Below, piece after piece: positions 34,700-46,944 of a stretch of DNA of 64,000 bases. The stretch's first letter is position 1; each line of letters starts with the position of its first letter. The stretch spans positions 6,383,501 through 6,447,500 of the forward strand of contig NC_084894.1 in the NCBI RefSeq assembly GCF_958979055.1, written 5' to 3'. The DNA is from Alnus glutinosa (taxonomy: Eukaryota > Streptophyta > Magnoliopsida > Fagales > Betulaceae). The notes below the pieces were generated by a model. The model saw only the letters and a list, made by a program, of their open reading frames with translations, did no database searches and had not been told where the DNA came from. The position numbers were made by a program, and so were the translations under genes.

Positions 34700-36660
34700 A
34701 CTCTTTGGTCTCAATTTGAATTCAAATTGTACTAACCAATGTGGACGCTACATTAATTTTCAACAGCAGGGTAGATTAGTCTGCATCCATCCATGCCTGT
34801 TTGTTTATAAACCATTCAAAATTCATTCTATCATCTTCTATTTTTGTTTGGATATGAAGAGTGGAAGTATGGTGGTGCTGAGACGAAGCACGTGGGCCAT
34901 AGGGTGTCATATAATGCCATTTTTAGGGTCGATAGATTTATTTTGTAAAAAAAAATGGATGTTAAATCCACCGTCAAATCTCTTATAAATCCCATCATTT
35001 GGGATTAAGATAGGATAATGAAATGGATTGATGGATGGACGGACCAAGTTTCATGTAACTAGGATCAGCTCGAATATCCCACTTACTTTTTTAGAAATGA
35101 AAACTACAGAAGAAAGAGGAATGAAACACTTGGACGTCACTTGCCACTTAGTTGTCTAATCTGAAGTAATTTTATTTTTGTAGTTGTTTTAATTTGGATC
35201 GTTAATTTAAAGTGAGCGGTCAAGTCTCACTAATGTCCTGATCATCGGTTGGACTTGAGAGAACGATTGCAATTTTCACTGTCTAGACCCTTCTCGTGCA
35301 CCTCTCAACGAACAAGTATTACTATATCCACGGCCAACTAAAACGGCTACAGTTAGTCTCTTCTTCCTACTTTTTTTTTGAAAAAATTGGTGGACGCCAC
35401 CATACAATGATGCTGTCGTTGCTATGGTAATGGGCAGTCTCTCTCACCCCCGTGCAATTTTCATGATTGGTGGGTGGGTTCCTGTTCTCAGATGTTGTAA
35501 TGTTGTTTCTCTACCATTTCATTTTTGTCATTTTGATAATAATATCATTTCATTTTTCATTTAATAATAGAAAAATGGTTGCGATGCTTGGTGGAGTTTG
35601 TGCCACCAATGGCCAGGATATATTATTATTGCTTTTTGTAATGACCAATTTAAACTAAAATATTTTATACCCTCTTTTAATTTTTTTTTTTTTTTTTTTT
35701 TTTCTAAATGATAGAAATATTACTAATATGATTTTATACATAAATCCTTTTAAATATTATATTTACCCTAAATCAGACCTCCTCATGAACCTCATCTATA
35801 GACGGAAAAACTACACTCATCTCTTTCAAGATTTGTTTAAGTTTACGATTTCAAAATGTGCAATTTATATAAGTAGTGATTTTAAAACGTGCAATTTGAA
35901 AATAACTCAATTAAGAGTTTAATTAAATTTCAGTTTAACTTTTAACAAACGTATGTTTTAAAAAATGCACCCCTTAATTACTTGCAATTTAAAACTCCGG
36001 GTTTTTCTACGTTTCTAAATTACAATTTAATAAAAACACATCACAAACGATACATTTTATGGGATTTGATTTAAAATTGCTTTTTTAGTATGCAAAATGA
36101 CATTCCCAAACTTACACCAAAATTGCAATGTCTCTCCAAATTTTATAAAGTTGTAATTGACCCTCAAACTACCTAGCTGTTTTATTTAGCTCCCTTTGTT
36201 AAGATTTTCTATTAACAAAAAAAAAAAAAAAAACCCTAATGGAGGGATTAAAGTCAAAAGGCTAAGTCATTTGGTTGGGGGCACATTAATTTTCCCAAAA
36301 TAAATATATATTATAACAAAATACAAAATCATGGGTCCATCTTCTAGATGGGTATGGAAAAAGCAGGTGTACAAGACTAACAAGAGTAATATGGTTGAAA
36401 AGGAAAGGAGGTCCACCCAATACTCTGAATAGCCAACCCGTTCCAGAAAATGTGAATCGAAACCCACCACCCATAAATAGCCGATGAAATCTTTGGAAAT
36501 TTATGTACAATCATAACCACCAAAATCTTGACCAACCTCCATAGCCACTCGTCTCCGTTCCACTTGGACAGAAAAAGATAACCAAAAATCATCTCCGCCT
36601 GATTAATAGCGCCTTGCCCTGATCTTTTCAACCCCATCCTAATCTCCCTGCTCCCTTCTC
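34700..36660. other. Intergenic DNA with a second copy of the 7418 MITE
   Basis: About 35828-36120 repeats AGTGATTTTAAAACGTGCAA and TTTGGGAATGTCATTTTGCA-type ends. T runs occur at 35678-35703. No gene seen. Confidence 0.5.
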
Positions 36661-36661
36661 T

Positions 36662-36692
<31 letters not shown>

Positions 36693-36762
36693 CTTCACCC
36701 ATCCAATACTCATCAACCGTTTTTTTGCTCTTCTTTTCTCTCAAGCAGCAGCAGCAGCAGCT

Positions 36763-37548
36763 ATGGCTGCCTGTGGAAGCCTTCAACACATGTTCGAAAA
36801 CCCATTGCCCGAAAACCCAACAACGCTGCTTGAATCCCTCTCTTCATGGAACCAGATTAAGCCTGTAAAACCCGTTGAACAGCCTTCGTTCACCGAGATC
36901 TTCGGTGAACTCCATTTCAAAGAGAATTCTGTTTCCGAATCATCACCGTGTCTTCCCCTTCCAGTCTCGCCCTTGCCCTCATCGTCGTGTTTGATAGAAA
37001 ATCTCAGTATCAATGATGGGAACAAATACACGCGCAGTCACAGAAGCAGTGACAGCTTCTCGTCAATGAGCTCCGACAGCCTGCAGCTCTGCACGGAGGG
37101 TCTTGGCTTTGAGAGCTCCGATGACGTTGAGGACTTGGGGAATGAGATGAGTGAAGATTGGCAACACCAAGAGGAGAAAATAAGGGTAACAAAGCATCAT
37201 CATCATCATCATCATCATCATCATTTTCCATCTGAAAAAAAGGCAAAGCCATTTCCTCCGCCGATTTCTTGTATCGGCAAGAGTGGGAAGCCTTGGGTTT
37301 GCTTCAAGTCTTACAGGCATGACGGCAGGTTTGTTCTCAAGGAGATAAGGGTTCCCACCCAGGAGTTCCTGCATGCATATAGAGAAGATGGGCGCCTCAA
37401 GTTACACTTTGTTCAGCCAAATGATGAGATTCTGGAAGAAGAAGAAGAAGAATATGAAGATGAAGAAGAAGAGGAAGAAGAAGAAGTAGAACTGGACGAG
37501 GAAGAAGTTGATGGTGGAAGCAATGGAGGAAAACAGAGTAATGGGTAG
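36763..37548 (+). CDS. FANTASTIC FOUR-like protein
   Basis: Intronless, 261 residues. The FAF family is marked by SFTEIFGELHF (about 42-52) and the FAF domain at about 170-217 (CIGKSGKPWVCFKSYRHDGR, then LKEIRVPTQEFLHA and GRLKLHFV). FAF proteins are plant-specific; in Arabidopsis they limit shoot meristem size and interact genetically with WUSCHEL. Between the two blocks lie a serine-rich stretch (SSDSFSSMSSDSLQ) and ten consecutive His (145-154, all CAT codons, a coding microsatellite). The C-terminus is almost wholly Glu/Asp (about 222-252), as in other FAFs. A CT repeat (36667-36691) and CAG repeats precede the ATG in the presumed 5' UTR. Which Arabidopsis FAF it matches cannot be told by eye. 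Confidence 0.9.
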   Translation: MAACGSLQHMFENPLPENPTTLLESLSSWNQIKPVKPVEQPSFTEIFGELHFKENSVSESSPCLPLPVSPLPSSSCLIENLSINDGNKYTRSHRSSDSFSSMSSDSLQLCTEGLGFESSDDVEDLGNEMSEDWQHQEEKIRVTKHHHHHHHHHHFPSEKKAKPFPPPISCIGKSGKPWVCFKSYRHDGRFVLKEIRVPTQEFLHAYREDGRLKLHFVQPNDEILEEEEEEYEDEEEEEEEEVELDEEEVDGGSNGGKQSNG

Positions 37549-37559
37549 GAAGTCTCATG

Positions 37560-38332
37560 ATGTCAGTGGTGTAGCCAGTTAGTCAGTTTTTCTACTCTGT
37601 TTTTCTTCCTTCTCAAATAATTAAAGGAAAGAGAGTAATTTCCCTGTTCTTTCTACATTGACAATCGTACCCACTAGCAATAGTGGGGATGAAGATTATT
37701 GCAACTCCACGCTATTCCAAATTTCCAATACAAATGCTGACCAATTGCAATCAAATCAAAAAAATAAAAAATAATAATAATCTCTCGCATCCAGTAAATG
37801 GGATCCGGCATGCATGATTTACAAGAAAAGAAAAACAAAATTGTATACTAAAAGATACACTGTTACACTATATTGAATTTGATACAATACTATATGCATA
37901 AAGAGATTGTCGCTCTTTTATAACAAAGCGAAGGATAAACCGACAAACAAGAAAGAATCTTTATTTTTTGTGAAGAAAACATTTTTATTTTTCTTTTGTT
38001 AAAAAGCAAAGAATTGCCCGTTAGCAACAATAATAAACTTTATTTTATTCAAAAGTAAAGTAAAAATGATTTGCTATAAAAAATATAAATAATAAAAAGT
38101 ACAATCTTTTGAGGCATGGAGAATAGTATCAAATTTAATATAGTCTAAGAGTGTTTTTCTTTTTTAAGCACAACAAAAGGAACAGACAAATCAGGAAGGG
38201 GTTGATGGGGGTCTTTATAGGAAAAGAGGGGAGGTGGAAATGTAACCAAACACTTTTTGGCTACTGTCCAATATGTCACGTGATGGGCGCAGAAATTTAC
38301 ATTTGTGGAAGAGGAGATATGAGTTAAGTATC

Positions 38333-38371
<39 letters not shown>

Positions 38372-38583
38372 CTTTCTTCAGCTTGTTCCTGTTTGTCTAT
38401 TCGGGACGGGGCAAGCAGCTTACATACATGAAGAGAAGAAAAGAGGAGGGGTTCCTTGATATTAAGGTGTCAAGACAGTCGAAGAAGGCCACAAGTGGAA
38501 GCAACCGATGCTTTGGTCATTCAGTTGACTCCTTACTGCCAGTCCGTGTTTGCTGGCATGGTGGCAAAAACAGGGGTTTCAAC

Positions 38584-38588
<5 letters not shown>
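37560..38588. other. FAF 3' flank with a CT microsatellite
   Basis: AT-rich sequence, then an uninterrupted TC repeat at about 38333-38369. From about 38453 a less AT-rich segment leads into the trnM-like fragment. Confidence 0.6.
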
Positions 38589-38589
<1 letters not shown>

Positions 38590-38619
<30 letters not shown>

Positions 38620-38636
38620 ACCATATGAAAGCAATA
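38590..38636 (-). pseudogene. Organelle-type trnM-CAU 3' fragment
   Basis: The minus strand reads GCTTTCATATGGTGAGTCAT, then TGGTTCAAATCC, then AATAGTAGGTA. This is the anticodon loop (CAU), T arm and 3' acceptor strand of the plastid elongator tRNA-Met. The 5' half decays past 38636, so it cannot fold. The adjoining 38453-38588 is probably organellar too but is not the plastid atpE or trnV neighbourhood as I recall it. A mitochondrial source (plant mitochondria carry a plastid-derived trnM) is the simpler reading. Confidence 0.7.
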
Positions 38637-38639
38637 TTT

Positions 38640-39990
38640 CTATTAACTTTTTTAACCTTCTAAGAAATGAAAAAAGGGATCGTAAAAAGAATATCCAAGA
38701 TTGTTGGAGAAATCTGTCAGTCTTGAGTGATGTTGGAATTCTGGAGGGCAAGGATGACACGTCTGATGATAATGCAGCCCTCTTAGTGTTAAAGGGGAGG
38801 ACAACCTCATGTATGCTTTGAGCCGTGTCTCACGAGCATCCTTGTAACACTTAAATAAGTCAAAATAATTCAATCCCTATTGGTGGCATTTAAAACCTTG
38901 CAAGTGTCTTGGAGCCAAGCAAAGCATACCCACTCTCCTAATCCTAAAAAGATGGTCTTTTTAGAAGATAAAATCAAATCTTCTAGAGATGATTTGACCA
39001 CATCAAAGAAAGATCACACGTGACCACCAGACACGTGGCAAGACATATGTCCCAACTCTTTCGAAGAATACAAAAAATCTCCACTTTTGTTGACTTTAGG
39101 TTAAGGCTCTATATGAACAAGTTACCTCGTGAATTTGCTCGGATCGAGGTTCATTTAATACATGAGTCCTTTCTGAACACAAAATTACGTTCAATTATTA
39201 AATGAAACATACCCGTTCAAACTCTGCTCGACTCGGTTAATACTCGTGAGCCTAACTCGTATATATATATTAAGCTTGGCTTGGGTTTGAGCTGAGTCTC
39301 GGACGTGTTTTCAGCTGAGATGAACCGAGTCCGAAAATCTAATACTCAGCTTGGCTTGACTCTATTACAGTCGTGGCTTAGAGCAAAGATATCGCTGACA
39401 GAATTGAGTCTGACTCTGCGGTGCTGCCGCTTCAAAACAGATCAACCAATCACCCGAGTAATGATTGCAACTATACCCCCTTGGTTTATCTGCTAGGTTA
39501 AGTGGATCATCGAATCGGGAAAAGCTAAGATAATTTTCTTTAACACGTGAATCGCAATTTCAGGCTACTGCTCTTGATGTTATTAATTATTTAATTATTT
39601 TGTTGAAGGAGTTCAACAGCACAACCAAAAGTCAATTACAATCCTGCATGGATTAACTTGTAATAATGGTGTGCCTGGCCTGGGCCTTGGCTCAGGTCTC
39701 AAAAATATACATGAGGTTGGAGTTTAAGGCTTACGTTCAAATCTTCCGAACACGTATAAACACAACAAACGCCACATATCATTAATGAACAGAGTGCTAA
39801 ATAGGATACTCAAACAATGAGAATGATTTGTGGATATCACATAATACAGGGCAATCCGACATGGTAATTGTACAGATAACAACAGTGTTCAATATACCAT
39901 ATTTCATTTCAGGTTCAAATACCACACGGTACTGAAAATTGTGAAAGAACTTTTATTAGTTACCTGAGCAAAAAGGTAGTAATAAGATGA
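38640..39990. other. Intergenic DNA, no gene seen
   Basis: About 39200-39420 repeats GAGTC/ACTCG-type words (GACTCGG, GAGCCTAACTCG, GAGCTGAGTCTCGG) that suggest a decayed hAT-like element without readable ends. Confidence 0.4.
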
Positions 39991-39993
39991 TTA

Positions 39994-42900
39994 TCAGAGT
40001 GTGGGATTCTTGCCATCTAATGTCAGAAGCACTTTGTATAAATCCGGACGCCGATCACGAAATATTCCCCAACTGTGTCTCTTGGACTTGATTTGATCCA
40101 AATCAAATTCTGCTACAAGAACAGCTTCCTCTTTATCATCAGCAACTGCAACAATTTCTCCAGTTGGTCCTGTGGTCAAATTTCAATATATATATATATA
40201 TTAGATACACGTCCATGCACAAGGTCCAGTTACTTAAAGGTACTCTCAATATTGCTAATGCCAGCAGATAAACAGAAGGAATACCTGCGATAAAAGAGTT
40301 CCCATAGAATGTGATCTCACTTTCTCCATGCCGTGTCTCAATTAACTCTTTTCCTATGCGATTAGAAGCTACTAAAGGTACCTGAATTCATGCAAATAGA
40401 TTAGTTCCCCTTGTGTGGAAGTGTTTCGATAACAAACACTATTTGTTGGAAAGTTTTATTCTAATTAACAGCAAGTCCTTGACTGAAACCACCAAAAGAC
40501 AACAACTAACAGTGCCATTTGCTTTGGCATGCATAAGGTGTCCAAATTTATCATAAATCACGGCAAGTTCGTGACAGAAATCATCAAAAGATAACAACAA
40601 AGATCCATTTGCTTTGAACGCATCAAGATGTCCAATTTATCATTTTGTGGTCACTTCTTGGATTATTATTATTGGCCCCAAAGAGGAAGTTACTGAAACA
40701 GGCCAAACCAGAACCAACTATAGTAATTTTTTTTAATAAGTGAGTGTAGATTTTATAAATAACAGCGTAAGGCGCCTCTAGTACACCCGGAGTATACAAG
40801 AAACAAATGCCTCAACACTGACCCGACCCAAGCAAAACCCACGAGAAACCCAAAACCCAAAATACAGAAAAAGCCCCCGTTGAACACCCAAACCAGCCCC
40901 GAAAAAACCTCAACCCAAACAAACCCCCCAAAACCCACCAGAAACCCTGAACAATCCTCCCAAAAAACAACAAACAAACCTAAAACCCAAGAGAGACCCA
41001 AAACCTGAGCCAATGGAAGCCAAAAAAGAACCAACCCAAAAAACAAAGGAAAAGCCAGAAATACAGGGAAAAAAAACAGCAGAGACGGTGACGCGTGCCG
41101 CCACACACACCGGTGCTGCGCGGAACTTACCACATTTGCCCCAGCATGCCCTTGCATTACCCGCTTCCAGTGTTCACGGGAATCAAGTTCTGCATCTTGA
41201 GGTTCAGAACCAATAGCTGTAGGATAAAGCAATATTTCTGCACCTTGAAGAACCATAGCACGGGCTGCCTCTGGGAACCACTGATCCCAACAAATTGCTG
41301 ACATGAAATATGCAGTAGTGGACTTAGTTTTTTTCCTACCCTTACTTCTGTTGCAGATGAAATGATTAATAAAAAATCTCTAAATAACATGGTTATAATA
41401 CAAATCTAAAGCGTAAGTGAAGATTACTGAAGGTACACCATCTCCACATCTCACAAAAGATAGATAAAAATCTAATACAAACCCAAGAAAAATTAAAATC
41501 AGAACATAAAAAATTAGAGCATTTAAAAATTCTTACCAATTCCAATCTTTGCAAACTTAGTCTGGAATACCTGTTGACCAGAAGTATCAGGTTTGTTATA
41601 AGTTTCACTAGTTATTACAAATCACTACCAGGATTTGAGCTACCAAAGCAGTATTATATATCATATGAGATTATAGTAAGCACCCACCTTAAAGCCAGTG
41701 TCACCAGGATTAAAGTAGAATTTTTCTTGGTAGCCTGTCAGGGAAAACTATTATAAGTCATCATTAAACAAAATATATATATGATTCTACGGAAGGAATA
41801 ATCCTGCATCTTGCAATTTGCATACCTGGGCTATCTGGGATATGGGACTTTCTATAAAGTCCAAGATCTGTCCCATCAGCATCAATTATGGCTACTGAAT
41901 TGTAATGAGCATTGTTAGCCTCTTCAAAGAAGCTAACTGGTATCACTACCCCTAACTCTTTTGCAAGTTTCTGCATCCTACACGGCATGAACATAAACAT
42001 ATAAAATAAGCTCAATTGCACAAAAGGTGCTTAAAATTGAGATCAAGACGGGGAAAATGATAGGAAAATAACATGGTGCCAACTGGATATGGCATGAGAG
42101 CATTCTGCCACCCAAGCAAATGGCATATGACATTTTCTGATAATTTACCTCAGGATTGTTGGGTGGCCCTTATAAGGCTTAGATCGTTGAAAGAAATCCT
42201 CCCTTTCTGCCTGACAGAAATAGTAACCCTCAAAAAGTTCCTGAAGAAACATCCATTAGGACAAAAGCTTATATACTACCATTGACAATAAAACTAATTC
42301 AGTCAAAGAATTTTTGTCAAACACTGTCACTTATCCAGTTCATTTTTTATATGCATGGCATGCATTAGTTACAAGCAATACTTACATCACCATCCATAGT
42401 ATCTTTGTTTACATTAAACATCAAACATTTCCATTTCATCGGGTCAGAGCTGTAAATGATAAAACAAGACCGTTTACCATAATTTCAAAGGGCAAAGAAC
42501 CATTCAAAAACCTTGTCGTAGAACTTTATAAATCATATTGTCATCACCAGCTGTGATAGATCTCAATATCCTATTACACATCCTATGATGTATACAGCAT
42601 GGTTTATGTTATATGTAAAACTAAAGGTGTCTCCAATATGCATTGTTTCCAAAAAAAAAAAAAAGACAAATTAAAATTTGACTGTATTTTGTTAACATTA
42701 CCAAAAGACCAATTAAAACAGTTACCCTTACTTATCAAAAATTAAAACAGTAACTCTTGACAAAGTTATTACATAATCTAAAAAGGTGCTTTAAACCTAT
42801 AGAAAAATATTTATATTGTTTTCTTTATTTTGCCTAGACTACCAAAAAAATAAAAGTAAAAAGCAAAAAGAAGAAGAAGAATCTTAGCTGTGCTGAGACT

Positions 42901-45900
42901 CATTCATTATTTATGTCATCCACATTGCAGGAGGCTTTTAATTTTTATAATTTATTCAATGCTCAATTGGACATGGAAAATATGCCATTTGAGACTTTGA
43001 GAATCAAACTCAAAAAACGCAAAGCCTATGAGAAGAATGAATATCCTTAATTATATAACATAAATTTTACTTACTGAAAAAAATGCATTTTAGTGTTCAA
43101 CTCTTGTTTAAGTACCAAGACTTACAAGTTGACACTTATTTGATCACTTTCCAGTATGGTTACCCAAACTATATTTCAACCCTAAAATATAGTTTTAGAT
43201 AGATGGGCACCCACTCTCCAATCAACCTGCGACCTATCAATTTCTATCAAAGCAAATTGACTCCAAAAACCACATCAAAACAATAAAGTGTGCACCAGAT
43301 GGTTATCAATGTGAAAAGAACATGATTTAGAATTAATTAGTGGATAATCCACTGCAACTCCACCCCCCCCCCCCCCCCCCCCAACCACCCCTCAACTAAA
43401 AGGCTATCTACCACCTTTCACCCCTGTGCTCTGCCCATTATCCTCTGTCATAACCCTCCACCTCACTAGGTAAAAATGGAAAGCATAATTCCCCAGGAAC
43501 TCCTCAGGAGCTCTTAAGTCTTATGAAACTTAGAAGTCTAATTTACCAAGCATTGAGAAAATCACGATTTTTTTTTTTAATGAATTAGAAAATCTCAAAG
43601 CTATGCACCACTGAATCCAATGTTAGGGACAGTGCCCTAAAACCCAATTTGTATGACGTTTTCGTTTAATAAAAGTGTTTATTTTTTGAGAATTACTTGA
43701 ACATTGGGCATTGCATATTCATTTGATGAATGTAGTCCTTAGATTACATCGTATGTTATTTAGGTGTATTAATGAGAATAAATCAGAAGTTCTTTGTAAC
43801 TTATAAATATTAGTTCAGCATTTCATTTGATAAGACTATAAAATATTAGTCATGATGATCTATCTCGATCATGGAAGTAGAGACTTCTTATTGATATGTT
43901 GGTGTATTTGGAATATACTGAACTGGACCACCGTGAGTTATTATTCTATGAATTACTATCAATTGAATAATTAAACTCACGACTGCTAATAGCATTGACT
44001 CTCAATCCTAAGAGGAATATAAACTTAAATGTGAAGTATAAGTTACTTTGATGTATCTAGGAGTGAGATCTTGTATGGTCAAAACCTCAATACGTTGGGT
44101 AATCACATGTAGCGTTGTGGGAACATTATTCAAGATAAAATCCATAATCTCTATATGAGACACGAAATATCCCCTTGAAATAGATTTAATGTGAATTGAT
44201 TATTCTGAGTCTCGGGTTCAAGCATTCTAGTAAGGACTTACTAAAATAAAATATTTTGTAGAATTGGATTCTAAGAGTATAAGAATAATCAAGAGATTAA
44301 ATTGGGTACTCAAGGAATCAAGAGATAGAAGAAATAAAGTGACAGTAATTCTAATTGACTTTATTTCTTTACGGATATTTCATGAAATGGCCAAATGCAA
44401 TATTTTGGTCAGGAGGCTCTTGTATAATTAAATAAATCCTAAAGTGCAATTATATTTTTATGGTGGAATAAATATAATTAATGGTAACTTTGGGCTAGTT
44501 ATGAGATAACAAGAGTTCAAATCCCATTGGAGCTAAGTTTTATTTTTTTCCTTGGATCCCTCCTCAAACTATAAATGCCCCATTACAGGGGTGGCCGGGC
44601 CACTCTTGATGTTGACTCTCTAGGGAGCATGTGGTAGAGCTTTTGGGAGATAGAAAAGAGTTTTCTCACTCCTCCTCTAGGCCTACACGCACACAAGAGA
44701 GAAAACAAATATAGGAGCCCACTCTTCTGGCCTCCCTATAGTCACTGAGGAGAAGATCTTTGTGGTTCTAAGAGCACAACTTGTTTCATCTTGTAGATTA
44801 AGCATTAAAGGTATGCCTTCTCTTCTTGTTATTCATGATGGATTGAATAGAGTTTTGTATTTTTGAAAATTGTGTGCAAAACTAGAAGCGTAGATCCTTT
44901 TATTTTCTGTTGTGATTAATATGTATGAGATGCATATTGGTTTTCCAACATTCAATCCTTCCATCATACCCAAATCTTAAGAATTTCTAGATAAACTTGA
45001 TAGTGTCAAACAAGTAGGTATAACATGGAGTTCTATGGTGGCGAACTGAGCAGAGTCGAATATGTGATCCTACTACCATGAAAAAATATGCTAGACGTCC
45101 TCAATTGGGAGAAATTTTTGAATTAGATCACGCTACTTTGAAACCCTATGGTTTTGGGCATATCAATTATCCAAGATAGAGCCACTCAAATTCAATGCAC
45201 AAAGAATATTAGGAATATGGCAAAGGAGCACTAACCTTGACCTACGCTAGGACTTTGGCTTTATAAAATCAGACTCCAGTAACTCATAAATTCCTTGGAG
45301 ATGCAGTATGAATAAATCAGAGCGTTAAAATATTCTTTTACCCCGACTCCAAGGTCCTTTAACCTCATCAATTTGAACATTTTCGATTTTTTTGTTACAA
45401 AGTTTCAACAATTGCAAAAGGGAGAAAGCATTTTAGATATGAAACAAATAACAGAAATAAGAACAAAGAAACAGAAATGAAGGTGTAATTCTGAAGATGT
45501 ATTAAATAAATACTTTCTCAAGAGAAATATTTCTAAAAGAGCCATAAACTGCAAAGACTGGATATCACAAGTTCCTAGCGTGCATACCTGTATAAGAATG
45601 ATGTTTGCACCCTTTCCATGAGCAGCTCTAACCAGTCTGCACAAAAGAAGGTTGCTTAAGAATACTAACAATTTTAATTTAAATGCCTTTCTATTTATGC
45701 CCTAAAAAGGTGAAGCATGAGAAAATTTCAAAAGTATCACTCACACTTCAAAAAGATAAACTAAGACAGGGAGGGGGAGAAACAAAAAAACATGGAGGTT
45801 TATGACTTTTTTTTATAAGTAATTTTTGGTCCTCAAGGGAAGGGGAGAAAAGAGATTCAAACTGGTGACCTCCACTTCATGAGGCGTGGTCCCTAGCTGA

Positions 45901-46943
45901 TTAAGCTACCCCTTAGGGACAACATGCAGGAAAAAGCTGATGGAAGTATGTGTTAGCATTTAAATGGAAAAAGAAGGTAGAATTCCCATAAAATGCCATA
46001 AACATATAGTTTCTAAACACCAAGCATTCAATTTGGTATGACATGAAGACAGATGACATAATATTGATCAAGTTCCCGAGAACTATTGCAAACACAAATT
46101 GCTGATGCCACAAAACAAGCATTCAAGTTGGCGTCTGTATAACCAAATTATTCACCGATGCATAAATTTTTGGGTCATTGTTTTACATTGGAACGTTTTG
46201 TCACCCCAAAATTACTTGGCGCAACCAAGAAGAACTTATCAAGATGTTAAGATGTTGGAAGTTCCAATCTCATGATGAAGGGGAATTGGTGGTCGGACCC
46301 TGCCCTTTTTCACAACGAAACTATAAAAGTGAGTGCCCTTCATTTCGACCATAACCAAGTCCATTTTGGTTAAATCCTTCACAATAAGCTGGCAGAAATT
46401 AATAAAATCAGAAGAAAACATCAACTAGAGCACCCAAAAGAATGGAAAAGAAAAACTAAACCGAAGTCTAACACCTTCAAAGAGAGTACACAGTACTAGA
46501 CAGAGATATCCCAATAACAAAGCAAAAACAAACATTCCTTGTCGTCCAACATATGCAGAAAGAACAATCTTAAAGATCGAAGACCAATAATACTAAAATA
46601 AAAGGGACCCGTTCTTCTGCTAAATAGACTACATCAAATTCAGACCCACTAGTTAAACTCAGAAAGAACGAACTGAACAATTTCTAGAACTGGTCCTAAA
46701 TTTGCAGCACGGTGCACATAGGAGGCGAATAGAATAAGAGAGACAAAAGGGTGTGGGTTTTGTTAGTAAACAGCAAGATTAACAGGCACCATGTGCTTCT
46801 AATTACCCTACTCACTTTGAACAGGATAATCAAGAAAAAAATATTAAGAAGAGAGACCTTTCGGCGGTGGCGACATTAGTGGAGGCGTCATCGGTGCAAG
46901 CGAATTGCAGAGCTGAGACCACCACTCTCCTTCCCTTTTCCAT
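39994..46943 (-). CDS. CPA: N-carbamoylputrescine amidase (nitrilase superfamily)
   Basis: Nine exons on the minus strand: 46943-46858, 45636-45588, 42240-42149, 41977-41826, 41734-41688, 41570-41537, 41297-41131, 40381-40285 and 40169-39994. All introns are GT-AG, and exactly 900 nt give 299 residues. The enzyme hydrolyses N-carbamoylputrescine to putrescine, CO2 and ammonia, the last step of the arginine decarboxylase route to polyamines. The triad is visible: Glu46 (ELFEGYYF), Lys119 (LYRKSHIP) and Cys156 ([11 protein letters not shown]). Family signatures are [31 protein letters not shown] and NRIGKE. The start [19 protein letters not shown] matches the usual N-terminus and there is no targeting peptide. 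Intron 1 holds a SINE, intron 2 (3.3 kb) a solo LTR, and intron 7 a LINE tail. Confidence 0.96.
40729..41120 (-). mobile_element. LINE 3' end in amidase intron 7
   Basis: On the minus strand the segment ends GAGGCGCCTTACGCTGTTAT and, about 20 bases on, CTTATT followed by A. This is the same tail as the LINE at 52480-53105 (GGGTGCCTTACGCTTTCATT, CTTATC, A run). The 5' end is truncated close to the exon 7 donor. Target duplications were not found. Confidence 0.65.
42600..43620. other. Amidase intron 2 sequence left of the solo LTR
   Basis: AT-rich intron with a 20-nt C run at 43363-43382 and no domain-bearing open frame. Confidence 0.5.
43621..44950. mobile_element. Solo LTR in amidase intron 2 (probably copia)
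   Basis: It starts TGTTAGGGAC and ends TTTTCCAACA, the inverted TGTTRG/CCAACA ends of an LTR. TCCAA (43616-43620) and TTCAA (44951-44955) flank it as a 5-bp duplication with one mismatch. It is 1330 bp. There is no primer site or coding sequence next to it, so only one LTR remains after recombination. The family assignment is by the end sequence only. Confidence 0.7.
45799..45920 (-). mobile_element. tRNA-derived SINE in amidase intron 1
   Basis: On the minus strand the head is GGGTAGCTTAATCAGCTAGG (A-box type), followed by GGTCACCAGTTTGAATC (B-box type). The tail is ACTTATAAAAAAAAG. AACATGGAGG (45789-45798) and AACATGCAGG (45921-45930) give a 10-bp duplication with one mismatch. Confidence 0.85.
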
Positions 46944-46944
46944 T

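Noticed and set aside
38590-38636. Functional tRNA-Met gene
   Set aside because: The 5' half, including the D arm and acceptor strand, is missing or decayed.
40753-41304. 183-residue frame running from amidase exon 7 into the intron
   Set aside because: It reads through the GT donor at 41130 into a LINE tail; the conserved protein continues in the next exon.
44497-44550. tRNA-like B-box (GAGTTCAAATCCC) inside the solo LTR
   Set aside because: No matching A-box, tail or duplication; probably chance.
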